Counted from the first letter of the stretch, positions 31,478 to 43,497 are shown. The stretch: DNA of 64,000 nt from Ascoidea asiatica (GCA_001600695.1 BCKQ01000001.1:2575880-2639879), one strand, 5' to 3'. The notes: a model not told the origin generated them from the letters alone. Numbers and translations are program-made.

Positions 31478-33241
31478 ATGGCTAAATTATCATTCAGAGA
31501 ACAATTAAGAGGTTTTCCAGTTGGTCAAATATTTATAATATGTATGGCAAGATTAGCTGAACCAATAACTTTTACATCTTTATTTCCATATGTTTATTTC
31601 ATGGTTAGAGATTTTCATATTGCAAAAACTGAAGCTGATATTTCAAGATTCACAGGTTATTTTCCATCTGCTTTTGCAATTGCTCAAGTTTTTGCTTCAA
31701 TAAAATGGTCTCAATTTAGTCAAATTCATGGTCGTAAAATGACTTTAATGTGTGGTTTATCTGGTACATATTGTGCTGTAATTTTATTTGGTTTATCTCC
31801 AAATTATTATATTGCACTTTTAGCAAGATTTTTAATGGGATTTTTAAATGGTAATATGCCTGTAATTAGAACTGCAGTTGGTGAAATTGCAAAAGAAAGA
31901 AGACATCAAGCAATTGCTTTTAGTACTGTTCCATTAATTTGGCATACTGGTTCTGTAATTGGTCCATTAATTGGTGGTTCTTTAGTTCATCCAAAATTAA
32001 AAGATGATTTTTATGATAAAAATCCATCTTCAATAATTTCAAATTTAATAACAAAATTTTCTTTAATTGAAAATCATTCAAATTATTGGATTTTTAATAA
32101 ATTTCCATATCTTTTACCAAATTTAGTTTGTTCAACAATTATTCTTTTTAGTTTATCAAATATTTTTTTATTTTTTGAAGAAACTCATCCAGATTTAAAA
32201 AATAAATATGATATTGGTTTAAATTTAGGTGATAAAATTTTAAGATTAATTAATATAAGATCAATTAATGATAAAAGACCTTGGGAAATTTCAATTAATA
32301 CTACTACTAATACTAATACTAATACTAATACTAATATAAATCAAATTGAAACTCAAATTGAAACTGAAACTGAAACTGAAACTGATCCTTTAATTAAAAA
32401 AGACAAAAGTAAAAAGAAAAGTATAGAAACTTCAAATTCTAATTTAACTTCTGGTTCTGATGATGAAGAAGTTTTAGATGATACTTCAATTCCATGGAAA
32501 GAACTTTTAAGTAAACCTGAAAATTATAGATTAATTTTATCTTATTTTTTTATTTCATTATGTGATTTAGTTTTTCTTGAATTTTTACCTGTTTTTTTAT
32601 CACTTGATTATTCTGATCATACTAAATTTCCTTTAAAAATTGCTGGTGGTTTTAGTTTTACAGCAAATATGACTGGTAATTTATTATCAACAACTGGTTT
32701 TGTTGGAATTTTTATGATAATATTTATTTATCCATTTGTTGATAGAAATTTTGCTCCTGCAAAAACTTTTAGATTTTTTCAAGGTATTTATCCAATTGTA
32801 TTTTTTTTAATTCCATTTATAATATTTTTATTACCAGAAAATTTATATAAAATTCCATTATTACCAAATAATGAAAGAGATTTAAAATTAGTTAATTTAG
32901 CTTTATATGGTATTGCATTTTTAAGAATGATTTGTAATGCAATGTCATTTCCAACTATTGTTTTATTATTACATATTGCTGCTCCACCAAAATATATTTT
33001 AATTATAAATTCTTTAGCACTTTCAGGTTCTGCACTTGCAAGATTTTGTGCACCTTTAATTTGGGGTTCAATTATGTCATTTTCTGTTAAACATGAAATT
33101 GGTTGGTTAAGTTGGTGGTCAGTTACTTTTATTTCAACTTTTGCTTATATTCAAAGTTTTTCATTAGCTAAAGGTAAAGCTAATGAAGTTATGGGTGCAG
33201 AATCTGATTCTGATTCTGAAGATGAATCGAATAATGTTTAA
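31478..33241 (+). CDS. MFS transporter, YCR023C / ZINC-INDUCED-FACILITATOR-like family (paralogue 2)
   Basis: 587 aa. Twelve predicted membrane segments in two halves separated by a Thr/Asn/Glu-repeat loop (nt about 32290-32500), with an acidic Ser/Asp tail. It is the paralogue of the gene at 4618-6366 with the same start (MAKLSFREQLRGFPVGQ), the same motifs (IHGRK, GPLIGGSLV, EETHP) and matching ends of each helix. The first 50 residues differ at only about three positions, whereas later parts diverge much more and the central loops are unrelated. Substrate unknown; multidrug or metal-related export is a family-level guess. The upstream island carries zinc-cluster-type inverted repeats, which would fit inducible control. 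Confidence 0.87.
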   Translation: MAKLSFREQLRGFPVGQIFIICMARLAEPITFTSLFPYVYFMVRDFHIAKTEADISRFTGYFPSAFAIAQVFASIKWSQFSQIHGRKMTLMCGLSGTYCAVILFGLSPNYYIALLARFLMGFLNGNMPVIRTAVGEIAKERRHQAIAFSTVPLIWHTGSVIGPLIGGSLVHPKLKDDFYDKNPSSIISNLITKFSLIENHSNYWIFNKFPYLLPNLVCSTIILFSLSNIFLFFEETHPDLKNKYDIGLNLGDKILRLINIRSINDKRPWEISINTTTNTNTNTNTNINQIETQIETETETETDPLIKKDKSKKKSIETSNSNLTSGSDDEEVLDDTSIPWKELLSKPENYRLILSYFFISLCDLVFLEFLPVFLSLDYSDHTKFPLKIAGGFSFTANMTGNLLSTTGFVGIFMIIFIYPFVDRNFAPAKTFRFFQGIYPIVFFLIPFIIFLLPENLYKIPLLPNNERDLKLVNLALYGIAFLRMICNAMSFPTIVLLLHIAAPPKYILIINSLALSGSALARFCAPLIWGSIMSFSVKHEIGWLSWWSVTFISTFAYIQSFSLAKGKANEVMGAESDSDSEDESNNV

Positions 33242-33625
33242 TCAATAATAACTGCTTTTTTTTTTTTATAACTCATCATCACTTTCAAAAACTTATATAC
33301 ACAATATTTGATATATAATATATAGATTATATACTTCAATCACATCTTAGAACTATTAAAAACTTCACATTTCTTTATCATGGTAAAAATACTACTGTAA
33401 TTCATTCAAGTAAGTAAGTAAGTAAGTAACCATACTAAACGCATCTACATATAAAAATTACCTTTTTCCGCTTTAAATATTTTTTTTTTTTATTTTTGAA
33501 ATTTCAAAACAATACCAGTGATGCTTATGCTTAGTAACTTAAAAAAAATATATTTCAGTGTTTCAGTGTTTCTTAAGGTGAAGAAAAGAATCAATATTTA
33601 GTAATAGGATCTAAGAAATAGAAAA
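33242..33625. promoter_or_regulatory. Short upstream region of RCM1
   Basis: 0.38 kb, A+T-rich, with a five-copy AAGT repeat (33408-33427). No G+C-rich island, which makes it one of the few promoter gaps without one. Confidence 0.5.
33408..33427. repeat. Tetranucleotide tandem repeat (AAGT)5
   Basis: Five exact copies of AAGT in the gap before RCM1. Plain microsatellite. Confidence 0.85.
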
Positions 33626-35179
33626 ATGTTACTTTACTTTGAAGCAGAGAATTATTTGAATGTTGATATAAGACAAGGATCATTAATATCTAATATTTTC
33701 AATGATTCAAAATTGAAAAAACTTAAATCAAATCCAAAACAAATTATAGCATTAATTTCAACAACTTTAAAATATAAAATATATATTAAACAAATTATAA
33801 AAAATTCAAAAATTTTAAAGACAAAAGGTTTAAAATTACCAAAAAAAGTAAGTGAGAATTTATTATTATTATTGATACATGATTTATTATTCACAAAATC
33901 TGGTAGAATTCAATCACAAAAACATCCAATAAAAGATTTTATATTATCAAATAAATCAAGATTAAATTCAGAATTTGTTAAATTAAAATTAAAATATAAA
34001 GTTAAAAGTTTTGAAGAATTAATAATAGATAATAATTCAAATGAAGAAAATAATGATTTTACACCAATTAGATGGATTAGAATTAATTTAAATAATGTTA
34101 AAAATGTTGAAGAATTTTTTAAAAAAGATTTTTTTTTAAAAAATTTCAAATTTACTTTAGATTTAAATGAAATTAATAAAAAAAGAGGATTAATTTATAA
34201 AGATGAATATATACCATATTTATTTGGTATAAATCCAAAAGAAAAATTAACATCATCAAATGCATATAAAACTGGGAAAATAATAATTCAAGATAGATCA
34301 TCATGTTTTCCAGCATTTATTTTATCATCAATTATTGATAGAAAAAAGTATTTAAATGAAGATGAAGATGAAGATGAAGAAGAAAGTTATAATTATAAAT
34401 TCATTGATTCATGTGCAGCTCCAGGAAATAAAACAACACATTTATCAATGATTTTAAAAAATAAAAATAATTCAATAATTGCATTTGAAAAAAATAAAGA
34501 AAGATCATTAATTTTAAAAAAAATGATTGAAAAAGCTGGATCAAATAAATGTATTTCAATTATTGTTGGAGATTTTACATTAAGTAAACCAAATGATAAT
34601 GAATTTAAAGATGTAATTGGATTTATAGTAGATCCATCATGTTCAGGTAGTGGTATATTTGGTAGAGTTTTAGAAGATAAAATGTTAAATGATAGAAAAC
34701 AAATTTTAGATTCAAATATTTCTAAAGACAATGACAATGAAAATGAAAATGAAAATGAAAATGAAAATGAAAATGAACATGAAGAAGAATTAAATTTTGA
34801 AGAAAAATTATCATTATCTAAGAAAACAGATATTGAACGAGTTAAGAAACTTGGATCATTTCAAGTAAGTATTGTTAAACATGCATTATCATTTCCAAGT
34901 GGAAAATATGTTGTTTATTCTACATGTTCAATTCATGCTGAAGAAAATGAACAAGTTGTTATTGATTTATTAAATGATCCAATAGTTAAATCTAATGGAT
35001 GGAAATTATCACCAAGAGCAAAAGTAATTCCAAATTGGAAAAGAAGAGGTTGGAAAAAAGAATTTCTTAAAGCTGGATTCTCAGAAGAAGAAGCAGAATA
35101 TCATTCAAATGGATGTATCAGAAGCTTGCCTAAGATCGATGGAGGAATTGGATTCTTTGCAGCTGCCTTCGAAAGATGA
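33626..35179 (+). CDS. RCM1: 25S rRNA (cytosine-C5) methyltransferase Rcm1 (NOL1/NOP2/Sun family)
   Basis: 517 aa. Nucleolar SAM-dependent enzyme that makes a single m5C in the large-subunit rRNA; NSUN5 is the animal counterpart. The N-terminal domain matches Rcm1 closely (LKSNPKQIIAL, the HPIKDFIL block, PIRWIRINLNN). The methyltransferase domain has the SAM-binding motif DSCAAPGNKTTHLS, the DPSCSGSGIFGR motif carrying the release Cys, and the catalytic Cys in YSTCSIHAEENE. It ends SLPKIDGGIGFFAAAFER, as expected. Two acidic Asp/Glu/Asn repeats are inserted: one before motif I (nt about 34357-34390) and one after the DPSCSGSG motif (nt about 34725-34800). Both catalytic Cys residues are intact. 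Confidence 0.95.
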   Translation: MLLYFEAENYLNVDIRQGSLISNIFNDSKLKKLKSNPKQIIALISTTLKYKIYIKQIIKNSKILKTKGLKLPKKVSENLLLLLIHDLLFTKSGRIQSQKHPIKDFILSNKSRLNSEFVKLKLKYKVKSFEELIIDNNSNEENNDFTPIRWIRINLNNVKNVEEFFKKDFFLKNFKFTLDLNEINKKRGLIYKDEYIPYLFGINPKEKLTSSNAYKTGKIIIQDRSSCFPAFILSSIIDRKKYLNEDEDEDEEESYNYKFIDSCAAPGNKTTHLSMILKNKNNSIIAFEKNKERSLILKKMIEKAGSNKCISIIVGDFTLSKPNDNEFKDVIGFIVDPSCSGSGIFGRVLEDKMLNDRKQILDSNISKDNDNENENENENENENEHEEELNFEEKLSLSKKTDIERVKKLGSFQVSIVKHALSFPSGKYVVYSTCSIHAEENEQVVIDLLNDPIVKSNGWKLSPRAKVIPNWKRRGWKKEFLKAGFSEEEAEYHSNGCIRSLPKIDGGIGFFAAAFER

Positions 35180-35749
35180 ATTGAGACTCATTGAATGAAG
35201 GAATCAATAAATTAAGAAGTAAATAAAGATATAAATAATCTAATATCGACAACACCAAGTTTCAAATCAATTCAAAAACCAATAAGCAGGTCACGTGGTA
35301 AAACATCTAACAGTTACTCAGAAACTTTTCGGGGAGTTTGGCGTGGTCACGTTTCAGTCCAAATCCCGCGTGGTCGAACCTGAGGAGGCGGTTTTTACTC
35401 CCGCTTTGAAAAAACAAGAATTTTACCCCGAGCACGTGAAACATGACGCAAAACGCATTTATGCGCCTATTGCTGCACAGTTTTATCACCGCTTTGAAGG
35501 CGGCGGCGGAGAAACGGCGGAGCGGCGGCGGCGATAAAAATATAATTTTTCATTTGGGTAATAAAAAACTTATTTATCAGTAATAGATGGATATAAGTGA
35601 AGCTATTTGTGAAGAATGATATAAAGTTTTTCAATATTTATTTATATATATACAGACTTTATTCTCTTTAAATCTAATGATGTTCTTCATGTGAAAAAAT
35701 ATATATATATATCTCTTTTTCAAATTAAGTTTCACTCAAGAGTATTAAA
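35180..35749. promoter_or_regulatory. Upstream region of the SNG1-family gene: G+C-rich island with two E-boxes
   Basis: 0.57 kb. The island at about 35285-35535 starts with TCACGTG (CACGTG at 35292-35297) and contains a second CACGTG (35433-35438, TCACGTG on the other strand). It ends in a GCGGCGG-rich run. The proximal 200 bp are A+T-rich with TATATA stretches. Confidence 0.5.
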
Positions 35750-37354
35750 ATGACTGAAAGTGATAACTACTCTTCAATAGAAAAATATGATCAACAGAAA
35801 ATAGCTAATGATCTAGTTGATGGTGATCAACTTTCAAAAGTTGTTTCAAAAATTGCACCTAATAATGATTTAGAATCAAATTCATATACTATTCAAGAAT
35901 CTTCTAATCAAAAAAATGTTAATCAATTATCAAAACCTTTATCAAGAGTAAATTCAGTAAAAACTGCTCTTGAAAAATATAGTATTTTTGATCCAAAAGT
36001 TAATTCTTATTGGTATAAAGTTATTAAAGGCTTTTTAATAAATTGGGTAATTATGATTTTTTTTATTCTTGGAGTTTTTTCAATTTATTGGGGTTCTATG
36101 TTTCAAAAAGAAACAAGATATCAAAATTTAAAATTCTTAATAGTATCCGAAGAACAAACTTCAAATTTAAATTCAAATTCAAATGATATTGATCCATATT
36201 TATCAAATTATATTCAAGATATTTTTCAAAATGATGATTATTTACAATCTTTAGGTAATTGGAATTATATGAATTATGAAAATTTCACAGATAAATATAA
36301 TTCAATTCATTCAAATAATTATCAATCAAATTTCAATTTTAAAAATAAAATTAATTCAATAATTCATCAACAAAAATTTTGGGCAACAATTTATATTTCA
36401 AAAAATTCAACAAATAATATTTATAATTCTTTTAAATCTTTAAATTCTTCTTTTAATACTAATGATCCAAATAATCCTTTAATTAGTTTTATTTATGAAA
36501 CAAGTAGAGATCCATTATCAATGAATTCATATATTATACCAATTTTAAATAAAGTTTCAAATTATATATCTTTAAATTTCTCTACTCAAATTTTTGATCA
36601 AATTATTAATAATGATTTAAATTCAACTGAAAAATATAATTTAATTAATAATGAACCTTCTTTATTAACTAATTTACCAATACCCTTTTTTATTGATAAT
36701 CTTCCATTAACAGATTCTGTTTTAATGGCTCCATTACAAGTTGGTTTAATTTTTCAAATTATTATAACTTTTTTTCAATTTAATTTTTTTTCAACAACTC
36801 ATCAAATTTTTAATAAAAATATAAAAATTAAAGAAAATCATTATTTAATTTATAGAATTTTTTCTTCTCATATATCTTATTTTATTTTAGCTTTAGGTTT
36901 TTCACTTGTAACTTTATCATTTCAAGTTTCATTTAGTGTAACTTTTGGTAAATCTGGATTTTTAGTTTATTGGATGATAACTTATTTAACAATGTCAGCT
37001 GTTGGTGGTGCTAATGAAAATATGGCTTTATTTATAATACCTTTTTTTCCTCCATTACTTGGATTTTGGTTATTATTTTGGGTTATTAGTAATATTGCTC
37101 CAACTTTTGCTCCAATGGCTTTAATTCCAAAATTTTTTAGATATGGTTATGGATTTCCAATTCATAATTCCGCAGAACTTTCAAAAGTTATTTTCTTAAA
37201 TGTTTCAAAACATCAAGTTGGTAGAAATATTGGTGTTTTAGTAGCTTGGGTTATATTAAATACTTTAATTCATCCATTAGCTCTTATTTTTTTTGGTAAA
37301 AAAATGGGTAAAAAAATGCAACAAGCAATTAATCTTAAAAAACAAAAGAAATAA
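35750..37354 (+). CDS. SNG1: SNG1-family (DUF3533) membrane protein
   Basis: 534 aa. A hydrophilic N-terminal tail of about 95 residues precedes the first membrane helix (WVIMIFFILGVFSIYWGSMF), which ends in the family's YWGS motif. A long extracytosolic domain (about residues 115-330), rich in Asn and Ser with many N-glycosylation sequons, follows. The C-terminal half holds about five helices, including the GKSGFLVYWMITYLTMSAVGG block. Yeast Sng1 and relatives protect against nitrosoguanidine and affect plasma-membrane phospholipid asymmetry. Whether this copy is the Sng1 orthologue or another DUF3533 paralogue cannot be told. Overall fold resembles ABC-2-type permeases. Confidence 0.78.
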   Translation: MTESDNYSSIEKYDQQKIANDLVDGDQLSKVVSKIAPNNDLESNSYTIQESSNQKNVNQLSKPLSRVNSVKTALEKYSIFDPKVNSYWYKVIKGFLINWVIMIFFILGVFSIYWGSMFQKETRYQNLKFLIVSEEQTSNLNSNSNDIDPYLSNYIQDIFQNDDYLQSLGNWNYMNYENFTDKYNSIHSNNYQSNFNFKNKINSIIHQQKFWATIYISKNSTNNIYNSFKSLNSSFNTNDPNNPLISFIYETSRDPLSMNSYIIPILNKVSNYISLNFSTQIFDQIINNDLNSTEKYNLINNEPSLLTNLPIPFFIDNLPLTDSVLMAPLQVGLIFQIIITFFQFNFFSTTHQIFNKNIKIKENHYLIYRIFSSHISYFILALGFSLVTLSFQVSFSVTFGKSGFLVYWMITYLTMSAVGGANENMALFIIPFFPPLLGFWLLFWVISNIAPTFAPMALIPKFFRYGYGFPIHNSAELSKVIFLNVSKHQVGRNIGVLVAWVILNTLIHPLALIFFGKKMGKKMQQAINLKKQKK

Positions 37355-38225
37355 CTTTTTTATTCTTATATACTGTATACATATACATATTCTTTCAATT
37401 TTTATTGTTCAACTCCATTTTATTGTTTATATACCTTCATTGTCCTTTTCCTATTATTGATTGAATCAAATATTATAATATAATAAACACTATAAACATT
37501 ATAATGAATAATGTAATAAATATTATATCAGAAAAACAGTTACCAAATTAGGAAAGAATATACAGGTCAGTCATATTGCCTATATAGGCTTTACATGTTA
37601 GTGCAGTATTTAGGTGCAGAATACATACCTATACAAACATATAAAAAGCAAGAAAGTGACCGGAACTCCATTTAAAGTAATATAAAATAATATCTGCTCA
37701 CGTGGCATTTTGGGCTTTAGAATCCAGACCCGCGGGACGAGTCTGGAGTGATTTGTTTACTCGTAACTGCTCGTATAGAAACTGTAGTGGGAAGCGAACC
37801 CGTAAAGGTCTGTCTGATCAACATACAATAATCTGAAGAGTTGTTTTGGTATTTATTTACCACTATTTACTACTCATTCCATATTTAATTCCTTTATTTA
37901 CACCAACAACAGCCATTTGTTTCTAATATTGACTTCTTATTCACTTAATATTTATAATTAATTATATTTATTTTACATTTGATTATATCTCAAATTAATA
38001 TCAAACTAGAATACATCTTTGGCTAGATCTCCTTTTATTGTATTTTCTTTATTTTTTGTCTTAATCAAATTTGATACTTGTTCAAATCTTGTAACTATTT
38101 TTTTCAAGCAATCGGCTAGCCATTCATTATCATATGGACTTGAAAGATTCGAAAATAAAAAAACAAAACAACAAATGAATAAAATAATCTAGTTTCTATT
38201 AATCTACTTCAAATTAATTTCTCCA
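37355..38225. promoter_or_regulatory. Upstream region of the NIPA-like gene with G+C-rich island and E-box
   Basis: 0.87 kb. A G+C-rich island at about 37660-37830 contains TCACGTG (CACGTG at 37699-37704) and CGCGGGACGAG. Flanks are A+T-rich. Confidence 0.45.
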
Positions 38226-39926
38226 ATGCATTTATTTAAAGATTTAATTAACAATTTTAGCTTAGAAATGGCTTCTGAATTTTCAATATTTTTAGGTATA
38301 ATCGTTGGAATAATATCAAATGCAACACAATCTTTAGGTTTAACACTTCAAAGAAAATCTCATATAATTCAAGAATTAAATTCAGAACCTTTATCAAATG
38401 AAACTTTATCTTACAAAACTAATCTCTGGAGAATTGGTTTTTTATTATTTATAATAGCTAATTTATTTGGATCAAGTATTCAAATTTCAACTTTACCTTT
38501 AATTATTTTATCTCCATTACAAGCAACAGGTTTAGTTTTTAATTCAATATTGGCTGCAATAATTTTAAAAGAAAAATTCACAAGAAAAACCTTTTTTGGT
38601 ACAATTTTTGTTAGTTTTGGTGCTTTATTAATAGCTTATTATGGTTCTTTACCTCAACCCCAGAGGGACTTATTAGATTTAATAAATTTATTAAAAAGAA
38701 AACAATTTATAAATTGGTTTATAACTTCATTTTCAATTGCAGCATTTATGTTATTTTATACTTATATTGCTAATATTTATATATCAAAATATAAAGATGA
38801 ATTTGATAATATTAAAAGGGATCAAGCTTTAGTAAATCAACTTCATTTAGAACATCAAATTGAAATAAGAAAGAATAAAAATAAATATTTCAATAGAAAT
38901 CAAAGTCCAAGTACAATTTCAACAATATATTCGGAATTTTCTCCTTTATTACCTCATACTGCAAGAAGATTGAAAAAATACTCTCAATCTTCAACAATTT
39001 CTTCAACTTCCAGAGTTTCTTCAAATTCAACCTCTTCTCATTTTTCCTTATTTAATCATTCCTGCTCTACTCCAAATAATTATGATTATAAAAGTTTTTT
39101 TTCAAATTTAACTAAAAAAATTTTAAACTTTATAAAAGAATTTATTCAAAACTTAAAACATAATTACAAAGACTTTTTTATTCCATTTAAAAGTTTTTCA
39201 TTTGTATTATATGAAAAACTTTTATTTTTTCAAGGTATAGTATTTGGCTTAATATCAGGGTTATTATCAGCTCATGCTTTATTGTTAGCAAAATCAGCTG
39301 TTGAAATTGTTGTCACTTCAATTTTATCTCATAAAATTGATGATTTAAAAAATTTTGTTTCTTGGACAATTGTTATAATTTGGTTATTATTTGCTCTGGC
39401 TCAACTTTATTATATGAATTTAAGTTTAAAAATTACTTCAACAACAATTGTATATCCTTTAACATTTTGTGTTTTTAATGTAATTAATATTTTAAATGGA
39501 TTAATATATTTTGATCAATTAGAACAATTAAAAAATAAAGATGTATTTTGCATATTTATTGGTGTTATTTTAATTGTAATTGGTGTAATAGCTTTAAGTT
39601 GGAATTTTAGTGATGAAGATAAACAAGGTTTTCTTGTAATTGAAGAAGAAAATAATCATGATTTATCAAATGATCACCTTCTGACTCATCGTACAACTAC
39701 AAATTATAATAATGATCCTTATCTTTCTAAATTAATTGAAGAAGAAGAAGATTTAGAAGATAGTGATTTTCAATCTTCATCTCATTCAAATCATCATAAT
39801 CAATCACGATATTCAATACAAACATTAAATAATGTGGATAGTAAAAATCCTGTTATTAAAACTATGAAAAAGCATTATCTACAAAATCAAAAACCTAAAT
39901 CATTGACATTACCTTCTCCTTTTTAG
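38226..39926 (+). CDS. NIPA-like (DUF803) magnesium transporter family protein
   Basis: 566 aa from the first ATG; a second in-frame ATG at 38268 (MASEFSIFLG) would also fit. Nine hydrophobic helices of the drug/metabolite transporter superfamily. Family landmarks: IGIIVGIISNATQSLGLTLQRKSH-type first helix, SPLQATGLVFNSILAAIILKEKFTRK, a hydrophilic Ser-rich insert (about residues 200-330), then GLISGLLSAHALLLAKSAVE and STTIVYPLTFCVFN. NIPA proteins move magnesium across plasma or endosomal membranes; the substrate here is inferred from family. The C-terminal about 90 residues are acidic and Ser/His-rich. It is convergent with COG6. Confidence 0.85.
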   Translation: MHLFKDLINNFSLEMASEFSIFLGIIVGIISNATQSLGLTLQRKSHIIQELNSEPLSNETLSYKTNLWRIGFLLFIIANLFGSSIQISTLPLIILSPLQATGLVFNSILAAIILKEKFTRKTFFGTIFVSFGALLIAYYGSLPQPQRDLLDLINLLKRKQFINWFITSFSIAAFMLFYTYIANIYISKYKDEFDNIKRDQALVNQLHLEHQIEIRKNKNKYFNRNQSPSTISTIYSEFSPLLPHTARRLKKYSQSSTISSTSRVSSNSTSSHFSLFNHSCSTPNNYDYKSFFSNLTKKILNFIKEFIQNLKHNYKDFFIPFKSFSFVLYEKLLFFQGIVFGLISGLLSAHALLLAKSAVEIVVTSILSHKIDDLKNFVSWTIVIIWLLFALAQLYYMNLSLKITSTTIVYPLTFCVFNVINILNGLIYFDQLEQLKNKDVFCIFIGVILIVIGVIALSWNFSDEDKQGFLVIEEENNHDLSNDHLLTHRTTTNYNNDPYLSKLIEEEEDLEDSDFQSSSHSNHHNQSRYSIQTLNNVDSKNPVIKTMKKHYLQNQKPKSLTLPSPF

Positions 39927-40314
39927 TATTCAAGCTATTTTTTGGTTTCTTTTTTTTTTTGGTAAAAGAGAATTATTTTGATCACTTTTTACTATCAAAG
40001 TGGTTACTTGCATTTTTTTTTATTTTTTCAAGGCTTTAACTTGTTTTTTTTTATACAATTTAAAATTTGTTATTAAAGGTATTATTTTTGAGATTAATCA
40101 ACAAAGTTGGATTTAATAAAAAGTGAATCTTAGAGAGTAGTTGAAAATGTTTTTTTTTTAATTTTTTCTTATAATTGGATATGCATTTATTTTTTTTATA
40201 ATTTTTTTATTTATAGTTCATTGTATTTTATATTATTTAGAGATCAAAGATCATTTCAATTTTTTTAGCATATAATTAAAATAATTTTTTATTTAAATTA
40301 AAAATTATAAAAGA
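39927..40314. other. Convergent 3' intergenic region (NIPA-like / COG6)
   Basis: 0.39 kb, extremely A+T-rich with several long T runs. No island, gene or RNA seen. Confidence 0.65.
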
Positions 40315-41830
40315 TTATATTTCAAATGTTGCTCTTGCTTTTAAATGATTTATATAAATTTTTTCAATTCCTAAAAGAGTTGCAACTTCTATTTCATTCC
40401 ATTTTAAAATCCTTTCATCAACTATATATTCAAGATTTTCATCATCTTCTGTATTTGATACATCTTCATTTTTTCTATTATTATAATATTTTATTATTAA
40501 AATATAAAAAATTTTATAAAAATCGACAAATTTTAAAGAAGATTCTTCAATTATTTGATTTGAAATTATAGGTGAAGAAACTTTTATTAATGTAGAAGAT
40601 TGAATATCTGTTAAAGCAGAAGGTAAAAAACTTTCAATTGCATTTCCAATAGAACATAATGAATCAATTGAAAAATTTTTATCATTTTCAATTGAATTAT
40701 ATATATCTAAAACTTTAAAGAATTTTTCAGGAGTATTAGCAATCATTGAAGCATTTTCTTCAAGAATTGTATCATATGGATAAATATTATTAATGAAATC
40801 AAAAAAATGAGATAATTTTGAACCAGAAAGAAGTAAATTTAATTGAAATTTTATAAGCTCATTAATTTTTGAATTTAAAATTAAGTTAAGATTTTGAAAT
40901 TTATCTGAATTTATAAAAGTAATTGTAAGTAATTTTGATAAAATAAAATCTATACAATTTATTTCAAAAATTATCATTAAACTTTCTGAATTTTTTTGAT
41001 TAAAATTATTAGATTTAGATTGTTGATAAACTAAATTTAAAGGTTTATCAATAATTAATTGTAAAAATTCATTAAATTTTGAATCAGATAAATTCATAAA
41101 ATTATTTGATGATGAATCAGAAGATTGATTAAAAGATTTAAAAGTTTTATAAATATCATTATAATAATCCATTAACCATTCAGGAGGTTGTAAATAATCG
41201 TCATTTAAATTTTGATTTTGAATTATTGAAGGTATAATTATAAGTTTATTTTCAAGAGAATTAAAAATTTTAATTTGAGAAATTTGTTGTAAATTTTGAA
41301 TTGAATTTAAAAGTATATTTTCAATAATATTTAAAGATAAAAATTTAGAATTAAATTGTTTTAAATACATTAATTTATAAAGATCTAATAAATTAAAAAT
41401 ATTTTGAATATTTTTTAATTTATTTTCCATTATAATAATTTTTTCAACTTTAATTTGTAAAGGTTTTGATAAAACATTTAAAATTTTTATTAATAAATAT
41501 TCTTTTAAATTATTTAATTGATTTTTAGATATATTTGAAGTTGAATCATTAATAAAAATTGAATCTTCAATTTTTAAAGATTGATCTAAATTTTTTTTTA
41601 AATTTATTGGATTACCATTTGAATTAAAAGAATAATCAGATTCAAAATCATAATTTTTAGAAAGATCAAGTAAATTATTTATTAATTCTTTTTCATTAAC
41701 AATTAAAGAATGTATATAAGCTAAAATATCACCAATATATCTTATTGGATCATAAGCGGATAATAATATTGGTTTTGAGAATGAATCTTTTGAATTTCTT
41801 GAGAATATACTTGAATTATCATTATTGTTG

Positions 41831-41865
<35 letters not shown>

Positions 41866-42520
41866 ATTATTATCTAGGATTAAAGTATTATCTAATTGAT
41901 TTAAGAAATCTTTTAATAAGAATTTAGCTCTAACTTCAATAATTTTATTTGATAAATTTTTTATATAAATATTATTATTAATTAAATTTAATATATTATC
42001 TGAATCATTATTTGAAGTGGTAGTAGTAGTAGTAGTGGTGAGTAAATTTAAATTTAAGAAATTATTTGAATTTAAGATAATTTTTATTGAATTTTTTAAA
42101 ATTTTATAATAAATTTTATTAATATTATTAAAATTATTTAAATTAAAAATAATGAAATTAAAAATTTTATTTAAAGAAATATCAATTAATAATTTCATTT
42201 TATTCATTATATTTTTACCAATTTTTTGATTATTCATTGAGAGTAAAAGATAAGAATTTTTATAAATTTTTTTAATTTTATTAAAAATTTTAAAAAATTC
42301 AATTAAAGATTGAATATCAATATCATTTTCATTTTTATTTTTATTTTGATTTTGATTTTGATTTTGATTATTATTAATTGATAAGTTAAAATTTTTAATA
42401 ATATATTCATCATATTCATTAATTTGAAATTCATTTTTAAAAGAAATAAGTAAATTTTTTTTAATTAAAAGATTATTTTTTTTTTTTTGTAAAATATTAA
42501 TTTGATTTAAATTTAAATAA

Positions 42521-42552
<32 letters not shown>

Positions 42553-43497
42553 TGAAGATATTGAATTATTAAAATTATTTACATTTGAAATTAAATTATT
42601 TTTATTTAAATTTAAAATATTTAAATTTTTTTTTAAAATTAATAAATTATTAATTAATGGATTAAATTTTGAAATTAATAAATTATTTTGAATTAATAAT
42701 TGATTTTGAATATTAAATTTAAGTGATTTTCTTTTTAAAGAACCTAAATAACCAGGTTGAATTAATTGATTATAATATTCATTTATATTTTCATTATTAT
42801 TTGAGATAAAATAATTATTAAATTGTAAAATTTTTAAAGAATTTTTAATTTGTAAATCAATTGAAGAATTATATGAAGAAGTTAAAGAAGAAGATAAAAT
42901 TTTAGATAAATGATTTGAGAATATTGTATTTTTTGAATTTATTGAAGATTTCTTAATTCCAGAGGAATTAGAAGAAGAAGAAGAAGAAGTATTTAATAAA
43001 TTATTTATATCATTTACATCATTTATATTATTGGATTTATTGGAAGTATTAGATAAAATATTTTTATCTTTTGTATTATTTATATTAATTTTATTTGAAT
43101 TTTGAATTAATAGATTTAAAGAAAGTTTAGCATATTTATTTGCTAATTGAGATTGTTTAAGATATGAAGAGTTATTATTATCTATAATATTATCTATATC
43201 GTTATCGTTATCTAGATCTATATCATTTTCATTGTCATTATTATTGTCATTATTATTGTCATTATTATTATTATTATTATTATTATCATTGTGATTATGA
43301 TCCTGATTAGTATTTGAATATATATTTTTTTGTAGATTAGAAAGAATAGAAAGTCCTCCAGATAAACTCTTTTTGAAATTGAAATCATCAGGAATATTCA
43401 AAGGCAAAGACAATGGAACTGCAGGCAAAGCAACATCTTGTCCAGTTGAAGATAAACCATTTTCAGCAGTGTCTTCATAATCATAATAAAAGTCCAT
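40315..43497 (-). CDS. COG6: Conserved oligomeric Golgi complex subunit 6
   Basis: 1060 aa from the ATG at 43497 (MDFYYDYEDTAENGLS); the longer frame begins at a TTG. A lobe-B subunit of the COG tether that acts in retrograde intra-Golgi traffic. Recognisable blocks are ...GYLGSLKRKSLKFNIQNQLL..., the LSAYDPIRYIGDILAYIHSL motif and the C-terminal ATLLGIEKIYINHLKARATF. It is longer than yeast Cog6 (about 840 aa) because of many poly-Asn and mixed Asn/Asp insertions, the largest near the N-terminus (nt about 43190-43310) and around 42520-42560 and 41820-41870. The helical bundle between them is preserved. It shares a divergent promoter with SPT16. Confidence 0.88.

Noticed and set aside
35295-35537. 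80-aa open frame ending in Gly and Arg runs
   Set aside because: Begins at GTG, overlaps E-boxes in a promoter island and ends in a GCGGCGG repeat; not a eukaryotic gene start.
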